Notes under the pieces: generated by a model
The model's input: the letters and a program-made list of their open reading frames with translations, nothing else
What the model was told of the DNA's origin: nothing
Databases searched by the model: none
Program-made: the position numbers and the translations under genes
Assembly (NCBI RefSeq): GCF_040361335.1
Contig: NZ_APNM01000005.1
Location: 124,001-188,000, forward strand
Reading direction: 5' to 3'
Source: APNM01 sp040361335
GTDB taxonomy: Bacteria > Pseudomonadota > Gammaproteobacteria > Nevskiales > Salinisphaeraceae
DNA length: 64,000 bases
Part shown: in pieces, positions 63,194-64,000 of the stretch
Layout: each line of letters opens with the position of its first letter
Position numbering within the stretch: the first letter of the stretch is position 1

Positions 63194-64000
63194 TGATCGA
63201 GCGCATCCACCTCGATATCCTCCGCCGAATCGACCGCGAGGGTTCGCTAACGGCCGCCGCACGCTCCCTGCACCTGACGCAGCCGGCCCTGAGCCACGCC
63301 ATCCGCAAGCTGGAAGACCAGGCGGGCGTGCGGCTCTGGACCCGCGAGGGCCGTCGCGTGCGGCTGACGCCCGCCGGGGAGTACCTGCTGGGCGCGGCCA
63401 AGCGCCTGCTGCCGCAACTGGAGCGGGTGGACGAGGTGCTCGCGGGCTATGCCGCCGGCGAGCAGGGCTCGCTGCGCATCGGCATGGAATGCCACCCCTG
63501 CTACCGCTGGCTGCTCAAGGTGGTCGAGCCCTACCTGGCTCGCTGGCCGGGCATCGACATCGACGTGATGCAGCAGTTCCAGTTCGGGGGCATGGCGGCC
63601 CTGTTCAATCACGACATCGATATCCTGGTGACCCCGGACCCCCTTAACAGGCCCGGAGTCGCGTTCGAGCCGGTGTTCGACTACGAGCAGGTGCTGGCGG
63701 TCGCCCGCGGGCATCCCCTGGCGGATCGCGACCATGTCGAGGCCGAGGATCTGACCGACCAGGTGCTGTTCTCCTATCCGGTCGATCCCGACCGCCTGGA
63801 TATCTTCACGCGGCTGCTGGGCCCGGCCCGCTGCAGTCCGCGCAAGCACAAGACCGTGGAGTCCACCGACATCATGCTGCAGCTCGTGGCCGCCGGGCGC
63901 GGCGTGGCCGCCCTGCCCCGCTGGCTGGTGGACGAATACGCGGACGAGCTGCCGATCGCGCCGGTCCGCCTCGGCCCCGACGGCATTCCCAAGCAGATCC
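63193..64000 (+). CDS. metR: LysR-family regulator MetR, 3' end cut off
   Basis: The reading frame is open to the end of the window (269 codons). The winged helix reads MIERIHLDILRRIDREGSLT, then AARSLHLTQPALSHAIRKLE. It is followed by the sensor domain LRIGMECHPCYRWLLKVVEP and DIDVMQQFQFGGMAALFNHD, where ECHPCYRW is characteristic of MetR, which senses homocysteine. The ATG at 63193 overlaps a candidate MetR site. Confidence 0.93.
   Translation, partial: MIERIHLDILRRIDREGSLTAAARSLHLTQPALSHAIRKLEDQAGVRLWTREGRRVRLTPAGEYLLGAAKRLLPQLERVDEVLAGYAAGEQGSLRIGMECHPCYRWLLKVVEPYLARWPGIDIDVMQQFQFGGMAALFNHDIDILVTPDPLNRPGVAFEPVFDYEQVLAVARGHPLADRDHVEAEDLTDQVLFSYPVDPDRLDIFTRLLGPARCSPRKHKTVESTDIMLQLVAAGRGVAALPRWLVDEYADELPIAPVRLGPDGIPKQI

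Overview
The window is 64 kb of high-GC DNA with dense, short-spaced genes. It looks like the chromosome of a gammaproteobacterium. The best evidence is gene order: tgt-yajC-secD-secF, the block rlmN-pilW-rodZ-hisS-yfgM-bamB-der, guaB-guaA next to xseA, and divergent metE/metR. A CTGT-N8-ACAG LexA-type box and a Fur-type box also fit that class. The high GC and the isc-like cluster suggest a Chromatiales/Ectothiorhodospiraceae-like lineage, but this is inference. No phage, plasmid, transposase, integrase or CRISPR array is visible.

Bases 1-12.0 kb hold a cut-off alpha/beta hydrolase, rlmI, a hydroxyacid-oxoacid transhydrogenase, a thioesterase, a LexA-boxed Y-family polymerase, a DUF374 acyltransferase, two envelope/membrane unknowns, a hydrolase-regulator pair and a three-gene lipid-modification-like operon (DUF1295, CFA/CNMT-like methyltransferase, secreted protein). 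At 12.1-13.3 kb there is a 1.2-kb gene-free repeat island. Bases 13.4-23.1 kb are catabolic: two aminotransferases, a 2-hydroxyacid dehydrogenase, an amidase coupled to a succinate-semialdehyde-type dehydrogenase, a TetR regulator and a tartrate/malate-type dehydrogenase. A Fur-boxed hemP follows. Bases 23.4-32.0 kb are mostly envelope or poorly known proteins, plus a candidate small RNA, a 22-bp operator-like palindrome and a tRNA-Arg gene interrupted in its T-arm.

Bases 32.0-45.2 kb are housekeeping: guaA/guaB, xseA, der, bamB, yfgM, hisS, rodZ, pilW, rlmN and ndk. Bases 45.3-49.8 kb form an unusual iron-sulfur/cysteine cluster (cysE-iscR-iscS-second desulfurase-degenerate IscU-iscA) with most genes overlapping by 4 bp. 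Bases 49.9-56.2 kb carry trmJ, suhB, secDF-yajC, tgt and tRNA-Leu. Bases 56.4-60.7 kb carry a DUF4382 lipoprotein facing a TPR/beta-barrel protein, then an ECF sigma/anti-sigma/secreted-protein operon. The window ends with metE and divergent metR, which runs off the end.

The most distinctive content is non-coding. At least seven intergenic elements from three unrelated sequence families, plus a fourth family inside the tandem island, share one design: a left arm of iterated short words, a variable spacer, and a right arm that is its reverse complement. They sit directly against genes and in several cases supply start or stop codons. A separate ~76-80-nt multi-hairpin element occurs twice, once inside the T-arm of tRNA-Arg and once just after tRNA-Leu.
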